A stretch of 64,000 bases of DNA from Ciceribacter ferrooxidans (lineage in GTDB: Bacteria > Pseudomonadota > Alphaproteobacteria > Rhizobiales > Rhizobiaceae), in assembly GCF_004137355.1 (NCBI RefSeq), contig NZ_SDVB01000311.1, positions 310,001 through 374,000 of the forward strand. Reading direction: 5' to 3'. Position numbers and translations under genes: made by a program. A model generated the notes under the pieces. It did no database searches. It was given only the letters and a program-made list of their open reading frames with translations, and was not told where the DNA came from. How positions within the stretch are numbered: the stretch's first letter is position 1; each line of letters starts with the position of its first letter. Positions 17,990-30,269 of the stretch are shown piece by piece.

Positions 17990-18904
17990 ATGACGGCAGC
18001 AACGGTCGAATTCGCGAAGATGAACGGGCTTGGCAACAAGATCCTGGTCATCGACATGCGCGGCCGTGCCGACCGGGTCTCGCCGGCAGCGGCCGTCAGC
18101 CTTGCCGGCAGTCCGGAAACCACATTCGACCAGATCATGGCGATCCACGATCCGAAGCTTTCCGGCACCGACGCGTATATCGACATTCTCAACTGCGACG
18201 GCACGCGCGCGCAGGCCTGTGGCAATGGTACGCGTTGCGTCGTACAGGCGCTTGCAGCCGAGACCGGTCGCAAAACCTTCACCTTTCAGACGATCGCTGG
18301 AATTCTCAACGCAGTCGAACACGAGGACGGCACGATCTCCGTCGATATGGGTGAGCCCGTTTTCGAGTGGAGCCGCATTCCTCTCGCAGAAGAGTTCCAT
18401 GATACCAGCCGTATAGAGCTGCAGATCGGGCCCATCGACGCTCCGATACTGCATTCGCCCTCGACCGTGTCGATGGGCAATCCGCATGCAGTCTTCTGGG
18501 TCGATCGCGATCCGATGACGTTCGATCTCGACCGTTTCGGCCCGCTTCTCGAAAACCATCCGATGTTCCCTGAAAAGGCAAACATCACGTTGGCACAGGT
18601 GACGGCGCCCGACGCGATGACGACCCGTACCTGGGAACGCGGAGCGGGACTGACACTCGCTTGCGGTTCAGCCGCATGTGCGGCGGCCGTCAGCGGCGCA
18701 CGCACCGGCCGGACGGGCCGCAGGGTGACTGTTACCGTCGCCTCCAGCCCGAACCGGCAGGCGCTGACGATCGAATGGCGCGAACGCGACAACCACGTCG
18801 TCATGACCGGCCCGGCCGAATGGGAATGGTCCGGCACGCTCGACCCAGCGACCGGCGTCTGGCAGCGCAGCACATCCTCCGAAAGCGGAGCATCCGCTTC
18901 GTGA
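17990..18904 (+). CDS. dapF: Diaminopimelate epimerase
   Basis: DapF, 304 residues, converts LL- to meso-diaminopimelate for peptidoglycan and lysine. The two catalytic cysteines are seen in [10 protein letters not shown] (near 75) and [11 protein letters not shown] (near 223); [12 protein letters not shown] at the start is typical. The stop TGA overlaps the GTG start of mtaB by 4 bp, so the two are translationally coupled. First gene of a plus-strand run with mtaB, ftsY, yciB and a DUF2585 gene. Confidence 0.97.
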   Translation: MTAATVEFAKMNGLGNKILVIDMRGRADRVSPAAAVSLAGSPETTFDQIMAIHDPKLSGTDAYIDILNCDGTRAQACGNGTRCVVQALAAETGRKTFTFQTIAGILNAVEHEDGTISVDMGEPVFEWSRIPLAEEFHDTSRIELQIGPIDAPILHSPSTVSMGNPHAVFWVDRDPMTFDLDRFGPLLENHPMFPEKANITLAQVTAPDAMTTRTWERGAGLTLACGSAACAAAVSGARTGRTGRRVTVTVASSPNRQALTIEWRERDNHVVMTGPAEWEWSGTLDPATGVWQRSTSSESGASAS

Positions 18905-20175
18905 GCGGCATCGACGTCATTACCTTCGGCTGCCGGCTCAACACCTACGAGTCCGAGGTGATGAAGGCTGAAGCGGCCAAGGCCGGCCTCAGCAATACGA
19001 TACTCGTCAATACTTGCGCGGTCACAGGCGAGGCCGTTCGGCAAGCTCGCCAAGCGATCCGCCGTGCCCGTCGCGAAAACCCGAATGCCCGGATCGTGGT
19101 GACCGGTTGCGCCGCCCAGGCTGATGCCCGGGGCTTTGCCGCAATGCCCGAAGTCGACGCCGTCCTCGGCAACGAGGAGAAGCTCAAGGCCGAGCATTAT
19201 CGGGCAGTGCCGGATTTCGGGGTCGATGTCGAGGAGAAGGTTCGCGTCAACGAAATCATGAGCATCACGGAAACGGCGCCTCAGATGGTCGCGCATATCG
19301 ACGGCCACGTCCGCGGCTTTCTTCAGGTGCAGACCGGCTGTGACCACCGCTGCACTTTTTGCATCATACCTTACGGACGCGGCAATTCCCGTTCGGTTCC
19401 TATGGGGGCGGTCGTCGAACAGGCTCGCAGGCTTGTCGAGAACGGCTACGGCGAAGTCGTGCTGACCGGCGTCGACGCGACGAGCTATGGCAATGATCTT
19501 CCCGGCAGGCCGAGTCTCGGCCTGCTTGCAAAGACACTCCTTAAGCAGGTGCCGGAGATCCGGCGGCTGCGCCTCTCGTCAATCGACAGTATCGAAGTCG
19601 ACGGTCACTTGTTCGATCTCATCGCCGACGAACCGCGCTTCATGCCCCACCTCCATCTCTCCCTGCAGCACGGGGATGACCTGATCCTCAAGCGGATGAA
19701 GCGTCGCCACAGCCGTGCGGACGCAGTCGATTTCGCAAGAAAAGTCCGTACGTTGAGGCCAGACATTGCATTCGGAGCGGACATGATCGCCGGCTTTCCG
19801 ACCGAAACGGAGGAGATGTTCGCGAATGCCGCGAGCCTTGCCGAGGAGATGGGGATCGCACATCTCCACGTCTTCCCGTACAGTCCGCGTCCGGGCACGC
19901 CGGCGGCGCGCATGCCGCAGCTCGATCGTGCAGTGGTGAAGGAGAGAGCGGCCCGCATGCGCGAACGTGCGCTGATCCTCCATACCGCGCATCTGTCGTC
20001 AATGGTCGGAACGCGTCAGACGATCCTTGTCGAAAACAACGGCATGGGCCATACGGAAAACTTCTCGCTGGTCGACGCCTCCGGGCTTGCGCCACGCGAT
20101 CTTGTGACGGTCAAAATCACTGGTCACAATGGCAAGAACCTGGAAATGCAACTGGCTGGCCGCTCGGCTGCCTGA
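18901..20175 (+). CDS. mtaB: tRNA t6A37 methylthiotransferase MtaB
   Basis: A 424-residue radical-SAM methylthiotransferase, start GTG 18901 inside the dapF stop (GTGA overlap); the frame stays open upstream to 18661, but that part is shadow of dapF. The N-terminal UPF0004 domain has [17 protein letters not shown] and VVTGCAAQ with the three cysteines of the auxiliary Fe-S cluster. The radical-SAM cluster ligands are C147, C151 and C154 (CDHRCTFC). A TRAM domain ends the protein. MtaB makes ms2t6A at position 37 of ANN-reading tRNAs. Distinguished from MiaB and RimO by the FGCRLN start. Confidence 0.93.
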   Translation: MSGIDVITFGCRLNTYESEVMKAEAAKAGLSNTILVNTCAVTGEAVRQARQAIRRARRENPNARIVVTGCAAQADARGFAAMPEVDAVLGNEEKLKAEHYRAVPDFGVDVEEKVRVNEIMSITETAPQMVAHIDGHVRGFLQVQTGCDHRCTFCIIPYGRGNSRSVPMGAVVEQARRLVENGYGEVVLTGVDATSYGNDLPGRPSLGLLAKTLLKQVPEIRRLRLSSIDSIEVDGHLFDLIADEPRFMPHLHLSLQHGDDLILKRMKRRHSRADAVDFARKVRTLRPDIAFGADMIAGFPTETEEMFANAASLAEEMGIAHLHVFPYSPRPGTPAARMPQLDRAVVKERAARMRERALILHTAHLSSMVGTRQTILVENNGMGHTENFSLVDASGLAPRDLVTVKITGHNGKNLEMQLAGRSAA

Positions 20176-20192
20176 TTTCGAACGGACTGTTC

Positions 20193-21500
20193 ATGGCGCT
20201 CGGCTTCATCAAGAAGGTTTTCACTTTCGGCAAGGACAAGCCGAGCGGCGCGGCGCCTGCGGAAGAGGCACAGGACGCTCCGGCCTCCGACGAGTCACTG
20301 CAGCAGATCGGGGAAGAGCAGACCGCCGTCGATCAGATGTCCCAGGACGCAGCGGAGAACCCGCTGCCCGAGCAAGAAGGTGTGTCCCCCCGCCCCGCCG
20401 ACCATGACGAAGCACCGGAGTCGTCGTCGGATGCGGACGCAACGATCAAGTTAGAAGTGCCCGAGGCAATGCCTCCGGTCGGCGAGGAGGAACACGCGGG
20501 TCTCGCCGAACCGGCTCTTCCGAAGGGGTTTACACTGGGTACGACTGCGACGGAGCGCGTGCCGGACGAGCCTGTTCAGAAGCTCTCCTGGTTCCAGCGT
20601 CTGCGCACTGGATTGTTCCGTACGTCTTCGCAGCTGACCGGACAGATCACCGCCCTCTTCACCAAGCGCAAGCTCGACGAAGACACTCTTCAGGACCTCG
20701 AGGACCTGCTCATCCAGGCCGACCTCGGTGTCGAGACGGCGATGTGCATCGCCGACACGCTGTCTTCCGAGCGCTACGGCAAGGATGTCACCGGCGAAGA
20801 CGTCGCCCGCATCATGGCAAGCGAGATTACCAAGGTTCTGAAGCCCGTTGCACGACCGCTCGAGCTGGACCTCAGTCACAAGCCCCACGTCATCCTGGTC
20901 GTCGGCGTCAACGGCACCGGCAAGACCACAACGATCGGCAAGTTGGCGGCGAAGCTCTCAGGCTCCGGCCTCAAGGTCATGCTGGCGGCCGGTGACACTT
21001 TCCGCGCCGCCGCAATCGAGCAACTCAAGATCTGGGCGGACCGAACGGGATCGACCTTCATCGGCACCAAGCTTGGCGCCGACGCCGCCGGGCTGGCCTA
21101 CGAAGCGTTCGAGAAGGCCAAGGCGGAGAAGTCCGACGTCCTCATCATCGATACCGCCGGTCGTCTGCAGAACAAGACGGAACTGATGGCGGAGCTTGAG
21201 AAGATTGTCCGAGTGCTCGGCAAGCTCGACCCAAACGCGCCGCATACCGTACTCCAAACACTGGATGCGACCACCGGTCAGAACGCGATGGCGCAGGTCG
21301 AGATTTTCCGCAACATTGCCGGCGTCAACGGGCTCGTGATGACAAAGCTGGACGGAACCGCGCGCGGCGGTATCCTCGTCGCGATCGCGGCCAAGCACAG
21401 GCTCCCGGTGTATTTCATCGGTGTCGGCGAGGGTATCGACGACCTCGAACCATTCGAGGCGGACGATTTCGCCAATGCGATTGCAGGTCTCGGAAGCTGA
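20193..21500 (+). CDS. ftsY: Signal recognition particle receptor FtsY
   Basis: FtsY, 435 residues. The N-terminal 130 residues are an acidic, membrane-associating A domain of low complexity. The N domain begins near 130 (LSWFQRLRTGLFRTSSQLT) and the GTPase shows GVNGTGKTTTIGKLA near 239-253, GDTFRAAAIEQL near 268, DTAGR near 320 and TKLDGTARGG near 384. It docks SRP-ribosome complexes on the inner membrane. It starts 17 bases after mtaB, so the genes are probably cotranscribed. Confidence 0.97.
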   Translation: MALGFIKKVFTFGKDKPSGAAPAEEAQDAPASDESLQQIGEEQTAVDQMSQDAAENPLPEQEGVSPRPADHDEAPESSSDADATIKLEVPEAMPPVGEEEHAGLAEPALPKGFTLGTTATERVPDEPVQKLSWFQRLRTGLFRTSSQLTGQITALFTKRKLDEDTLQDLEDLLIQADLGVETAMCIADTLSSERYGKDVTGEDVARIMASEITKVLKPVARPLELDLSHKPHVILVVGVNGTGKTTTIGKLAAKLSGSGLKVMLAAGDTFRAAAIEQLKIWADRTGSTFIGTKLGADAAGLAYEAFEKAKAEKSDVLIIDTAGRLQNKTELMAELEKIVRVLGKLDPNAPHTVLQTLDATTGQNAMAQVEIFRNIAGVNGLVMTKLDGTARGGILVAIAAKHRLPVYFIGVGEGIDDLEPFEADDFANAIAGLGS

Positions 21501-21561
21501 CGCAAGAGGCGGGAAGACGACCGGGCATCGCTCAAGCGAGAAAGAATGACAGGCAAAGACA

Positions 21562-22209
21562 ATGACATCCAGCCATAGTGACACAGAACCGACTGCCGCG
21601 GAGAAGCACCACCCGCTCCTCAAGCTAGCGCTCGAACTGGGCCCGTTGCTCATCTTCTTCTTTGGTAATCTTCGCGGCGAATGGCTTGCGAAGACGTTCC
21701 CGGTGCTCGCCACTGTGGGGGGGCCGCTCTTCATCGCAACCGCGTTGTTCATGGCCGCGACAGTCGCATCTCTGATCGTTTCGAAGATCGCCTTTCGTCA
21801 TCTGCCAGTCATGCCGTTCGTGTCGGGTATCGTCGTAATGGTCTTCGGATCGCTCTCCATTTGGCTGCAGGACGAGACCTTCATCAAGATGAAGCCGACG
21901 ATCGTGAACACTCTTTTCGGCGCGGCCCTGCTCGGCGGGCTTTTCTTCGGCAAGTCACTGCTCGGCTATGTCTTCAACGCGGCCTTCCAGCTCGATGTCA
22001 TCGGTTGGCGGAAGCTGACACTGCGCTGGGGTATATTCTTTCTGTTCCTTGCCGTCCTGAACGAGGCGGTGTGGCGCAACTTCTCTGACGAGGTGTGGGT
22101 CAATTTCAAGGTCTGGGGCACGATGCCGATGACGATCCTCTTCACGCTCGCGCAAATGCCGCTGATCATGCGTCACTCACTCGAGGAACAGACGGAGGGG
22201 ACGAAGTGA
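21562..22209 (+). CDS. yciB: Septation protein A (YciB/IspZ family)
   Basis: A 215-residue inner-membrane protein with five or six membrane segments. Family features include [18 protein letters not shown] near the start, [20 protein letters not shown] in the middle and [19 protein letters not shown] toward the end. In other bacteria the family affects septation and envelope integrity, and its exact role is unsettled. It lies 61 bases after ftsY and its TGA overlaps the GTG start of the next gene, so the two are coupled. Confidence 0.9.
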   Translation: MTSSHSDTEPTAAEKHHPLLKLALELGPLLIFFFGNLRGEWLAKTFPVLATVGGPLFIATALFMAATVASLIVSKIAFRHLPVMPFVSGIVVMVFGSLSIWLQDETFIKMKPTIVNTLFGAALLGGLFFGKSLLGYVFNAAFQLDVIGWRKLTLRWGIFFLFLAVLNEAVWRNFSDEVWVNFKVWGTMPMTILFTLAQMPLIMRHSLEEQTEGTK

Positions 22210-22799
22210 CGATCACCGCGCTCGATCCGCAGGATCGTTACAAAGCGACCCGCCTCTGGCTATTCGCCGTCGGCCTGACCGTCCTTGCGCAGATCGGCAT
22301 CCTTCACCTGATGGGCAGGATACCTATCTGCGAATGCGGCTATATCAAGTTCTTCGAGCCCGGTGTGAACACTGCAGGAAACTCACAGCATCTCGCAGAC
22401 TGGTACACGCCGTCGCACATCATTCACGGCTTCCTGTTCTATCTTCTCGCTTTCGTCCTCTTCAGACGACGGCCGTTGTCCATGCGACTTGCGTTTGCGA
22501 CCCTTATCGAGGCCGCATGGGAGCTGGTGGAGAATTCCCCGCTCGTCATCGACCGATATCGCACGGCGACCATGGCGATCGGCTATCAGGGTGACAGCAT
22601 CCTGAACTCCACCATGGACACCCTGTTCATGGTCGTCGGCTTCCTTTTCGCCGCACGCGCTCCCGTGTGGCTGACCGTCTCGATCGCTGTATTCTTGGAG
22701 ATCTACGTGGGATGGCTGATCCGTGACAACTTGACGCTGAACGTGCTGATGCTTCTCTGGCCCATCGAGGCCATCAGGGTATGGCAAGCCGGCCTCTGA
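22206..22799 (+). CDS. DUF2585 (UPF0314) integral membrane protein
   Basis: A 197-residue membrane protein starting at GTG 22206, overlapping the yciB stop by 4 bp. It has about five membrane segments and a conserved block with [31 protein letters not shown] and [11 protein letters not shown], which I recognise as the DUF2585 family of alphaproteobacteria. The clustered Cys, His and Glu residues suggest a metal or active site, but no function is known. It converges with ccmG with a one-base gap. Confidence 0.85.
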   Translation: MTITALDPQDRYKATRLWLFAVGLTVLAQIGILHLMGRIPICECGYIKFFEPGVNTAGNSQHLADWYTPSHIIHGFLFYLLAFVLFRRRPLSMRLAFATLIEAAWELVENSPLVIDRYRTATMAIGYQGDSILNSTMDTLFMVVGFLFAARAPVWLTVSIAVFLEIYVGWLIRDNLTLNVLMLLWPIEAIRVWQAGL

Positions 22800-22800
22800 T

Positions 22801-23406
22801 TCAGCCTTTTGCCAGCGCCTTCTCGATCGCAGGGTATAGCCCCTTCTCGAGCGACAGCGCATCGAAGGGACCCACACGCTTATAGATAATCGTCCCATCG
22901 GCGTCGACGAGGTAGGACTCCGGAATGCCGTAGACACCCCAATCGATCGCCGCCTTGCCGTTGGGATCGACGCCGATGGCGCTATAGGGATTTCCAAGCT
23001 CGCCGAGGAACTTCAGCGCATTCTCGCCCGTGTCCTTGTAGTTGATCGCAACGACGGTAAGTCGTGGATCCTTTGCGAGCTCCTTCAGGATCGGATGCTC
23101 TTGCCGGCAAGGAACGCACCAGGACGCAAAGACATTGACCAGTGTCAGCTTGCCGGCGATGACCTGGGACGTCAGCGCAGGAACGCGAGCCCCGTCGAGC
23201 ATGGGCAACTGAAGCTCAGGCGCCTTGGTTCCGATCAGAGCGGAAGGAATTTCCGTCGTACTCTTGCCGTTGAAATCCTGATCGTAGAGCATTTTGCCAG
23301 CAGTGCCGGCAATGACCAGAAAGACGGCCAGCGGCACCACTGCCAAAGCGTAGCGGCCGATGCCTCTCCTGCCCTTTTCCGGGGATTCACGCAGTCCTTC
23401 ACTCAT
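22801..23406 (-). CDS. ccmG: Thiol:disulfide interchange protein CcmG (DsbE/CycY)
   Basis: A 201-residue membrane-anchored thioredoxin-like protein. One N-terminal segment spans about 18-38 and the periplasmic domain carries the WCVPC motif with C97 and C100. GVYGIPESYLVDADG is the family cis-proline region. It reduces apocytochrome c or CcmH before heme attachment. It is last in the ccmA-B-C-D-G operon; its start overlaps the ccmD stop by 4 bp. Confidence 0.95.
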   Translation of the reverse strand: MSEGLRESPEKGRRGIGRYALAVVPLAVFLVIAGTAGKMLYDQDFNGKSTTEIPSALIGTKAPELQLPMLDGARVPALTSQVIAGKLTLVNVFASWCVPCRQEHPILKELAKDPRLTVVAINYKDTGENALKFLGELGNPYSAIGVDPNGKAAIDWGVYGIPESYLVDADGTIIYKRVGPFDALSLEKGLYPAIEKALAKG

Positions 23407-23576
23407 GCTTGCCGATCACCAGTTGTCGCCGCCGAACGGCGGCGCACACCCGCCGCTTCCAGCTCGTTCAGTTCACGCTGCCGTGCGTGGCCATCCAGCC
23501 AGACCCAGCCGATCAAAGCCAGAATGACCAGAGCGGTCACGCCGTACGACACGTAGATATAAAAGTCGTGGCTCAT
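23403..23576 (-). CDS. ccmD: Heme exporter protein CcmD
   Basis: A 57-residue protein with one membrane segment near 8-25 (VSYGVTALVILALIGWVWL), then a charged helix ([14 protein letters not shown]). Its start ATG 23576 overlaps the ccmC stop and its end overlaps the ccmG start, 4 bp each. CcmD stabilises CcmE binding to the CcmABC heme-handling complex. Size and position are typical. Confidence 0.9.
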   Translation of the reverse strand: MSHDFYIYVSYGVTALVILALIGWVWLDGHARQRELNELEAAGVRRRSAATTGDRQA

Positions 23577-24340
23577 TGCGAGGTCTCCCGCCCTGCCATA
23601 CGTGCGGCGAGTCGTCGCTGGACGGCGATCCGGCGACGCCAAATCTCGTTGCGCATGGCGGCGATGTGCAGCGTGAAGAAGAGAAGGGTGAAGGCGATCG
23701 CCATCACCAGCAGCGGTCGGAGGAATTCCGCGTCGATCGTCGGACCGCCCATGCGTACCACGCTTGCCGGCTGGTGCAGCGTATTCCACCACTCAACCGA
23801 GAACTTGATGATAGGGATGTTCACGAAGCCCACCAAGATAAGCACGGCGCTGAGCCGCGCAGCCTTGGAAGGGTCATCCACGGCACGGTTGAGCGCGATC
23901 AGCCCAAGATACATGAGGAACAGCACGAACACCGAGGTGAGCCGGGCATCCCAGACCCACCACGTGCCCCACATCGGCTTTCCCCACAGGGAGCCGGAAA
24001 CGAGAGCGATGAACGTGAAGGCTGCGCCAAGCGGCGCCGCAGACTTGTGGGACACGTCGGCCAGCGGGTGGCGCCAGACGAGCGTTCCGATCGCCGACAC
24101 AGCCATGACGGTGTAGCACATCATGGAAAGCCAGGCAGCCGGCACATGCACATACATGATGCGCACCGTCATGCCCTGCTGATAGTCACCCTCGGTCGTG
24201 AAGCTCAGATAGAGGCCGATCGCGAAGAACAGCGCGGTCAAGATCGCGAGCCAGGGGATCACGCGCCTGGCAAGTGCGAGAAAACGGGTGGGGTTTGCAA
24301 GGTCGGTGATCTTGGAGATGGTAAGGCTCGCTTGGTTCAT
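23573..24340 (-). CDS. ccmC: Heme exporter protein CcmC
   Basis: A 255-residue integral membrane protein with six segments. The heme-binding tryptophan-rich motif WGTWWVWD lies at 124-131, flanked by periplasmic histidines H65 (MYVHVPAAW) and a later one (WWNTLHQPAS). It loads heme onto the chaperone CcmE in cytochrome c maturation. It starts 45 bases after ccmB and overlaps ccmD by 4 bp. Confidence 0.96.
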   Translation of the reverse strand: MNQASLTISKITDLANPTRFLALARRVIPWLAILTALFFAIGLYLSFTTEGDYQQGMTVRIMYVHVPAAWLSMMCYTVMAVSAIGTLVWRHPLADVSHKSAAPLGAAFTFIALVSGSLWGKPMWGTWWVWDARLTSVFVLFLMYLGLIALNRAVDDPSKAARLSAVLILVGFVNIPIIKFSVEWWNTLHQPASVVRMGGPTIDAEFLRPLLVMAIAFTLLFFTLHIAAMRNEIWRRRIAVQRRLAARMAGRETSQ

Positions 24341-24385
24341 AGAACACTTCTAACCTGACTGCCGTTCTGCTGCAATTGATACCAA

Positions 24386-25045
24386 TCAATCCGACGCATT
24401 GCGCAAGGCGACGGCAGCGGCCACAGGGCCAATCACGGCGAAGAAGAGCACGATGGCGATCAGAAACAGAAAGGGCGGCATAAATGGGGCGGGATCTTCG
24501 ACGGCAGCGTAAGATGCACTGACACCGAAGATCAGAACGGGAATGGCGAGCGGCAGCACGAGGATGGACACGAGCAGGCCACCGCGCGGAAGCGCCACGG
24601 CCACGGCCGCACCTGCCGCACCGATGAACGTGATCGCGGGCGAACCGACGAGGAGAGTCAGCATCACGGCCCCGATCGCGGCCTCGTTCATGTTCATGAA
24701 AAGGCCAAGCAAAGGCGAGGCGATGACGAGCGGCAGGCTCGTCGCAGTCCAGTGTGCCAGACACTTGACGAAGACCGTCACGACCAGCGGAGACTCCTGC
24801 ATCAGCATCAGATCCAGCGAACCGTCGTCCCGCTCGGCCTGGAAAAGGCGGTCAAGTCCGAGCAGCGCGGACAAAAGAGCTCCGATCCAGACGATGGCCG
24901 GTCCGATGCGGGAAAGCAGGTTCAAATCAGGTCCGACACCGAACGGGATGACGGCGACGACCGTCATGAAGAACAAGACGCCGATCAGTGCGCCACCGCC
25001 GGCTCTGACGGAAAGCTTGAGGTCACGTAGGAAGAGCGCCATCAT
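24386..25045 (-). CDS. ccmB: Heme exporter protein CcmB
   Basis: A 219-residue permease of the CcmAB ABC complex, with six membrane segments. Start ATG 25045 is preceded by GGAGG at about 25054-25058 and overlaps the ccmA stop by 4 bp; ATG 25042 is possible. LFLRDLKLSVRAGG and the DDGSLDLMLMQESPL segment match the family. CcmAB uses ATP to release holo-CcmE from CcmC. Confidence 0.94.
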   Translation of the reverse strand: MMALFLRDLKLSVRAGGGALIGVLFFMTVVAVIPFGVGPDLNLLSRIGPAIVWIGALLSALLGLDRLFQAERDDGSLDLMLMQESPLVVTVFVKCLAHWTATSLPLVIASPLLGLFMNMNEAAIGAVMLTLLVGSPAITFIGAAGAAVAVALPRGGLLVSILVLPLAIPVLIFGVSASYAAVEDPAPFMPPFLFLIAIVLFFAVIGPVAAAVALRNASD

Positions 25046-25689
25046 TGCCAAACACCTCCGGGGGCGCCGGAGAACCCCGTCATCTTCAATTCGCGGGCGG
25101 CGTTGAGGCCAAGTGGCTGGTGTGTCGCGGCGATCGCAATCCCGCCGGCTGCGAGATGATCGTGCACCAGACCGGCAAACATACGGTCGGCGCTGGCGTC
25201 CAGGGCCGCGGTCGGCTCGTCGAGAATCCAGACCGGACGGTAGGCTACCAGCAGCTTAGCCATCGCGAAGCGCCGTTGCTGGCCGGCCGACAGGTAGCCG
25301 AAGGGAAGATGCGTGATGCCCTCAAGGCCCACCGCATGGGCGGCATTCTCTACGGACGCACCATTGCCGCCGCCAAAGTCGCCAAGGAAGTGCTTCCAGA
25401 AGACGAGGTTCTCCGCCACCGTAAGCTCATGCTTCATCGCATTGCGGTGGCCGAGATAATGACTTGCCTCGCGAGCAGGGCGGCTTTCGTGATCTCCCGC
25501 GACGACAAAATCGACGCGACCTCGCTCCGGTCTCAGCAAGCCTGCCAACACCCGAAGGAGCGTCGATTTTCCCGACCCGTTCCTCCCCGTCAGAATCATG
25601 GCTTCGCCCGCGTTGAGCGCGAAAGAAATGTCCTCGAAGATAAAGTCCTCGCCGCGCTTCGCGGAGAGATTTTCGGCGCTCAGCCGCAT
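25042..25689 (-). CDS. ccmA: Heme exporter ATP-binding protein CcmA
   Basis: A 215-residue ABC ATPase. Walker A is TGRNGSGKSTLL near 34-45, the signature LSAGQQRR near 130-137, and Walker B VWILDEPTAALDAS near 154-167. First gene of the minus-strand ccmABCDG operon, divergent from acnA. The ccmE, ccmF and ccmH genes are not in this window, as is usual in rhizobia where they form the separate cycHJKL cluster. Confidence 0.95.
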   Translation of the reverse strand: MRLSAENLSAKRGEDFIFEDISFALNAGEAMILTGRNGSGKSTLLRVLAGLLRPERGRVDFVVAGDHESRPAREASHYLGHRNAMKHELTVAENLVFWKHFLGDFGGGNGASVENAAHAVGLEGITHLPFGYLSAGQQRRFAMAKLLVAYRPVWILDEPTAALDASADRMFAGLVHDHLAAGGIAIAATHQPLGLNAARELKMTGFSGAPGGVWQ

Positions 25690-25858
25690 GTTTCAGCCTT
25701 CCAGCGGAGGCCCTTCGGGGCCTGCAAAAATTTGTAGAAATTCGCCATTCGTTGGTCTGGTGCCCTTCTTAGAAATTATCTATAAGACCTGCAACCACGC
25801 CAGCGGTCGGCGTGAATATCATCCTTGTGCCGAACTTGGGTTGCGTTTGCGACTTTCA

Positions 25859-25924
25859 CGTGCGGACAGCGGAAATGGCCGTACCCGCATCCTGATGTGC
25901 ATGAAGTGCATAGGCGTCCGCACG
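25859..25924 (+). repeat. 9-bp inverted repeat in the acnA leader
   Basis: CGTGCGGAC at 25859-25867 and GTCCGCACG at 25916-25924 are perfect inverted copies 48 bases apart, ending 31 bases before the acnA start. They lie in the 266-base region between divergent ccmA and acnA and could form a 5'-leader stem. Nothing else in that region is clear. Confidence 0.4.
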
Positions 25925-25955
25925 AATGTGTTGGCTATCAGAATAAGCGGGGTTC

Positions 25956-28655
<2,700 letters not shown>

Positions 28656-28677
28656 CTTCCGCTCGCATGAGAATACG

Positions 28678-28709
28678 AGCCGCCGGGACAGGCTCCCGGC
28701 GGCTTTTTC
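28678..28709 (+). terminator. Rho-independent terminator of acnA
   Basis: AGCCGCCGGGA, a 5-nt loop, TCCCGGCGGCT and then TTTTCTTG. An 11-bp perfect stem with a T-tract, 23 bases after the acnA stop. Confidence 0.93.
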
Positions 28710-28860
28710 TTGAATCGACAATCACAAACGATCGCCTCACCCCATCGTGACTTCTCGTTGAAAGGCCGAGCGAGTATTGCTGACTTATGACTATTTATCG
28801 GATGTCGGCCTCGTGGCACTGAACGGGACCGATACACCTACGAGTAAACGGGTTCGATGG

Positions 28861-29610
28861 ATGACCTCGATTGTGTTCGCCCGCTACGCCCTGGTCTGCA
28901 TGACCGTTATCTGCACGCCCGCCAAAGCGCAGGACGGCGTGACGCCACGGGGGGTCGTCGAGCTTTTCACTTCTCAGGGCTGCAGTTCCTGCCCTCCGGC
29001 TGACGAGGCGTTCGAAAAGCTCGTGAGGAAGGGCGACCTCGTGGCGCTCGCCTACCACGTCGACTACTGGAACTATATTGGTTGGAACGACACGCTGGCC
29101 ACGCCAGAGAATACCGGTCGCCAATACGCTTATGCCCGAAGCCTCGGTCGCAGCGGCGTTTACACTCCGCAAGTCGTGCTCAACGGTCGCGACCATCTGA
29201 AGGGCACCGATGCGGACGAGGTCATGCGCAAACTGAACCAGATGGGGAAGCAAGGTCTCGGTCTTTCGGTACCGGTAAGCGCGGCGCGCAAAAGCGAGGA
29301 GTTGGCGATCACGGTCGGAAAGGGAGAAGGCAAGGCGGATGTCGTCATTGTCTATTTCCGCCGGAAGGAAATTGTCGACGTCCTGAAAGGCGAGAATGTC
29401 GGCAAGAAAGTCGCTTACTGGAACAGCGTCACCGACGTCCAGACGGTCGGAATGTGGGAGGGAAGTGAACTTCACCTCGTGTTACCGGCCAAAGTCATGG
29501 CAAAGGACGGGAACGACGGTTGCGCCGTCCTGCTTCAGACTTCCGGTACAGAAGGAGAGCCGTCGGCCATTCTCGGCGCGACGATGATCATCGGCAATGA
29601 TGGCACCTAG
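28861..29610 (+). CDS. DUF1223 thioredoxin-like secreted protein
   Basis: A 249-residue protein of the DUF1223 family. I start at ATG 28861 because residues 1-23 then form a signal peptide ending AKA; the frame is open from 28777 but its extra residues are not hydrophobic. The thioredoxin-like fold carries the motif GCSSCPPAD with C41 and C44 right after the first strand (VVELFTSQ), and YHVDYWNYIGW is a family hallmark. The function of DUF1223 is unknown; a periplasmic thiol role is an inference from the CxxC. It is separated from acnA by a terminator. Confidence 0.8.
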   Translation: MTSIVFARYALVCMTVICTPAKAQDGVTPRGVVELFTSQGCSSCPPADEAFEKLVRKGDLVALAYHVDYWNYIGWNDTLATPENTGRQYAYARSLGRSGVYTPQVVLNGRDHLKGTDADEVMRKLNQMGKQGLGLSVPVSAARKSEELAITVGKGEGKADVVIVYFRRKEIVDVLKGENVGKKVAYWNSVTDVQTVGMWEGSELHLVLPAKVMAKDGNDGCAVLLQTSGTEGEPSAILGATMIIGNDGT

Positions 29611-29682
29611 CCCCTGAGGGGGTGGTCCGGCCTAGAAGCATTGGGGGGCTGGGGGTAAGGGGTCAATGCGACAGACCGGACC
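29611..29682 (+). repeat. Nested G-rich hairpin structure after the DUF1223 gene
   Basis: Right after the stop, CCCCTGAGGGG forms a small hairpin (29611-29621). Then GGTCCGG (29624-29630) pairs with CCGGACC (29676-29682), and inside it GCATTG (29638-29643) pairs with CAATGC (29664-29669). The inner loop is almost all G, in runs of about six, five and four. No T-tract follows. The rest of the region to 29866 shows no gene. Confidence 0.5.
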
Positions 29683-29866
29683 TTTGGCGCGGCGCGCCAA
29701 CTCAGTGACGCCAGCTTCGGTTGCAAATGGGGCGCTGTTTTGACCAAAATGCGGCAATGGAAAGAAAGGCAGTGTGCTTCACTTATTTGCACATAGGCTT
29801 GCTTTTTGTGCTGCCTGAGGCAAACTGTCACCCATCTGTCACAACCGGGAAGTCGGGGAAGTCTTG

Positions 29867-30262
29867 ATGAGCGATCAGCCGGATTTGCCGCGCACGGATG
29901 CACCGCAGGCAAGCCATTCGGCGCCTATCGTCAGTCTACAGGACTATCGCCAGAGTCGTGATACGCTTCCGGTCACGTTTCACCGCAAGGAGCTCGATTC
30001 GATCCTGTGGATCTATGGACGCATGGTGGGCGAGGGCGAATGGCGCGACTACGCGATCGACCACCTCAAGGACAAGGCCGTCTTCTCAGTGTTCAAAAGA
30101 TCCGGCGAACTGCCGCTATATCGCATCGAAAAAGATCCGAAACTCGCCGCCAGACAGGGCGCCTATTCAGTTATTCATACCAGCGGTCGGGTGCTCAAGC
30201 GCGGACACGAGCTGACGCAAGTGCTGAAGATCTTCGACAAGAAACTGAAGCTGGTGGAATAG
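29867..30262 (+). CDS. DUF2794 conserved protein
   Basis: A 131-residue protein; ATG 29867 follows GGGGAAG. It has no signal peptide or membrane segment. The core, starting at VTFHRKELDSILWIYGRMV and ending KRGHELTQVLKIFDKKLKLV, is the DUF2794 family found in Rhizobiales. It may be a small cytoplasmic alpha/beta protein. The function is unknown. It converges with the acetyltransferase gene, 7 bases apart. Confidence 0.82.
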   Translation: MSDQPDLPRTDAPQASHSAPIVSLQDYRQSRDTLPVTFHRKELDSILWIYGRMVGEGEWRDYAIDHLKDKAVFSVFKRSGELPLYRIEKDPKLAARQGAYSVIHTSGRVLKRGHELTQVLKIFDKKLKLVE

Positions 30263-30269
30263 ACTGACC

